Notes under the pieces: model-generated | Told to the model about the DNA's origin: nothing | The model's database searches: none | What the model saw: only the letters and a program-made list of their open reading frames with translations | Assembly: GCA_016302525.1 (NCBI GenBank) | Contig: JAEDNJ010000110.1 | Span: 1-5,530, forward strand | Direction: 5' to 3' | From: Phascolarctobacterium sp. | Lineage (GTDB): Bacteria; Bacillota; Negativicutes; Acidaminococcales; Acidaminococcaceae | DNA length: 5,530 nt | Program-made: the position numbers and the translations under genes | Shown here: positions 4,930 to 5,530 of the stretch, piece by piece | How the letters are laid out: every line of letters starts with the position of its first letter | Position numbering within the stretch: position 1 is the stretch's first letter

Positions 4930-5530
4930 ATGGATTTTAGAACCTATTATGATAATCAACGCAAGCTGGTAGAGCAATTTTTACAGCAGCGCATTGCTAA
5001 GAAGGGTATTTCCCGTGTAGATGAGGCCATGGAATATAGCCTTATGGCTGGCGGCAAGCGCTTGCGTCCCATTCTTTTGATGGCAGCAGCAGAAACTCTG
5101 GGCAAGAAGGGCTATAACTTTTTGCCGGTAGCCTGTGGTCTCGAAATGATTCATACCTATTCCTTAATCCATGATGATTTGCCCTGTATGGATAATGATG
5201 ATTATCGTCGCGGCAGACTGACCAATCATAAGGTGTATGGCGAGGCAATGGCAGTTTTAGCTGGTGATGGCCTGTTAACACTGGCCTTTGAGGTTATGCT
5301 AGAGCAAAAAAATGTAGACCCCAATGCTTTGATTGAAACTGTTCGGGAAATGGCTATGTGTGCCGGCAATTTTGGCATGGTAGGTGGTCAGGCTCTGGAC
5401 CTTGATGCAGAGGGCAAGCAAATTTCCGCAGAGGAGCTGCGCAAGCTGCACGCTGGCAAGACAGGCGCTCTCTTTATCGCTGCTATTCGCGGCGGTGCTC
5501 ATTTGGCAGGGGCAAGTGACCAGGAGCTGC
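4930..5530 (+). CDS. ispA: Farnesyl diphosphate synthase, polyprenyl synthetase family (partial, 3' end outside window)
   Basis: The enzyme condenses dimethylallyl and geranyl diphosphate with isopentenyl diphosphate to make farnesyl diphosphate, precursor of undecaprenyl carriers and quinone tails. The 200 visible residues (of about 290-300 expected) include GGKRLRP at 41-47 for diphosphate binding and the first Asp-rich motif DDLPCMDNDDYRRGR at 82-96. A further motif is MVGGQALDLDAEG (150-162), and KTGALF follows at 177-182. The first motif has the DDxxxxD spacing (Asp82, Asp83, Asp88), with Tyr77 five residues before it, as in bacterial type II farnesyl diphosphate synthases. The second Asp-rich motif would lie beyond the window. 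The ATG at 4930 is 9 bases after AGGAGG (4915-4920). Its position after xseB is the classic order; dxs often follows in other Firmicutes. Confidence 0.95.
   Translation, partial: MDFRTYYDNQRKLVEQFLQQRIAKKGISRVDEAMEYSLMAGGKRLRPILLMAAAETLGKKGYNFLPVACGLEMIHTYSLIHDDLPCMDNDDYRRGRLTNHKVYGEAMAVLAGDGLLTLAFEVMLEQKNVDPNALIETVREMAMCAGNFGMVGGQALDLDAEGKQISAEELRKLHAGKTGALFIAAIRGGAHLAGASDQEL

Noticed and set aside
1..5530. Mobile element, CRISPR array, phage or defence system.
   Set aside because: I saw no transposase, integrase, terminal inverted repeats, regularly spaced repeats or defence domains; gene content and order are conserved chromosomal housekeeping.

Overview
The window reads as a compact chromosomal housekeeping operon from a Firmicute. 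Gene starts carry strong AGGAGG ribosome binding sites, genes are packed tightly or overlap, and the order resembles the nusB-xseA-xseB-ispA cluster of Bacillus and Clostridia. The mid-GC codon use and a Kae1/TsaD-like gene between nusB and xseA fit a Negativicutes or Clostridia member. This placement is inference; no 16S or other taxonomic marker is present.

Layout. Bases 1-102 hold the 3' end of a gene that looks like recX. Bases 103-444 are non-coding as far as I can see: a two-part hairpin (173-214), a good intrinsic terminator (251-293), a second hairpin partly repeating the first (292-317), and a probable extended -10 promoter (383-391). From 445 to the right edge everything is on the + strand and probably one transcription unit: asp23-like, amaP, a DUF2273 small membrane protein, nusB, a TsaD/Kae1 paralogue, xseA, xseB and ispA (cut by the window end). 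No gap between these genes exceeds 32 bases, and three junctions overlap (4, 8 and 11 bases).

How the genes fit together. The first three form a membrane module. AmaP-type proteins anchor Asp23-type proteins to the cytoplasmic membrane, and DUF2273 proteins are small two-helix membrane proteins that often accompany them. The rest are housekeeping genes: NusB (rRNA antitermination), the two exonuclease VII subunits, and farnesyl diphosphate synthase. The gene between nusB and xseA is not the canonical tsaD. It keeps the metal-binding HxxxH and C-terminal DN motifs but has changed the N-terminal TSCDET signature; its job is unknown to me. B. subtilis has folD at the equivalent place.

Most of the window is conserved and ordinary. 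The parts most worth a second look are the TsaD paralogue, the roughly 100-residue acidic tail on the Asp23 protein, the structured intergenic region, and a 23-residue tandem repeat in XseA.
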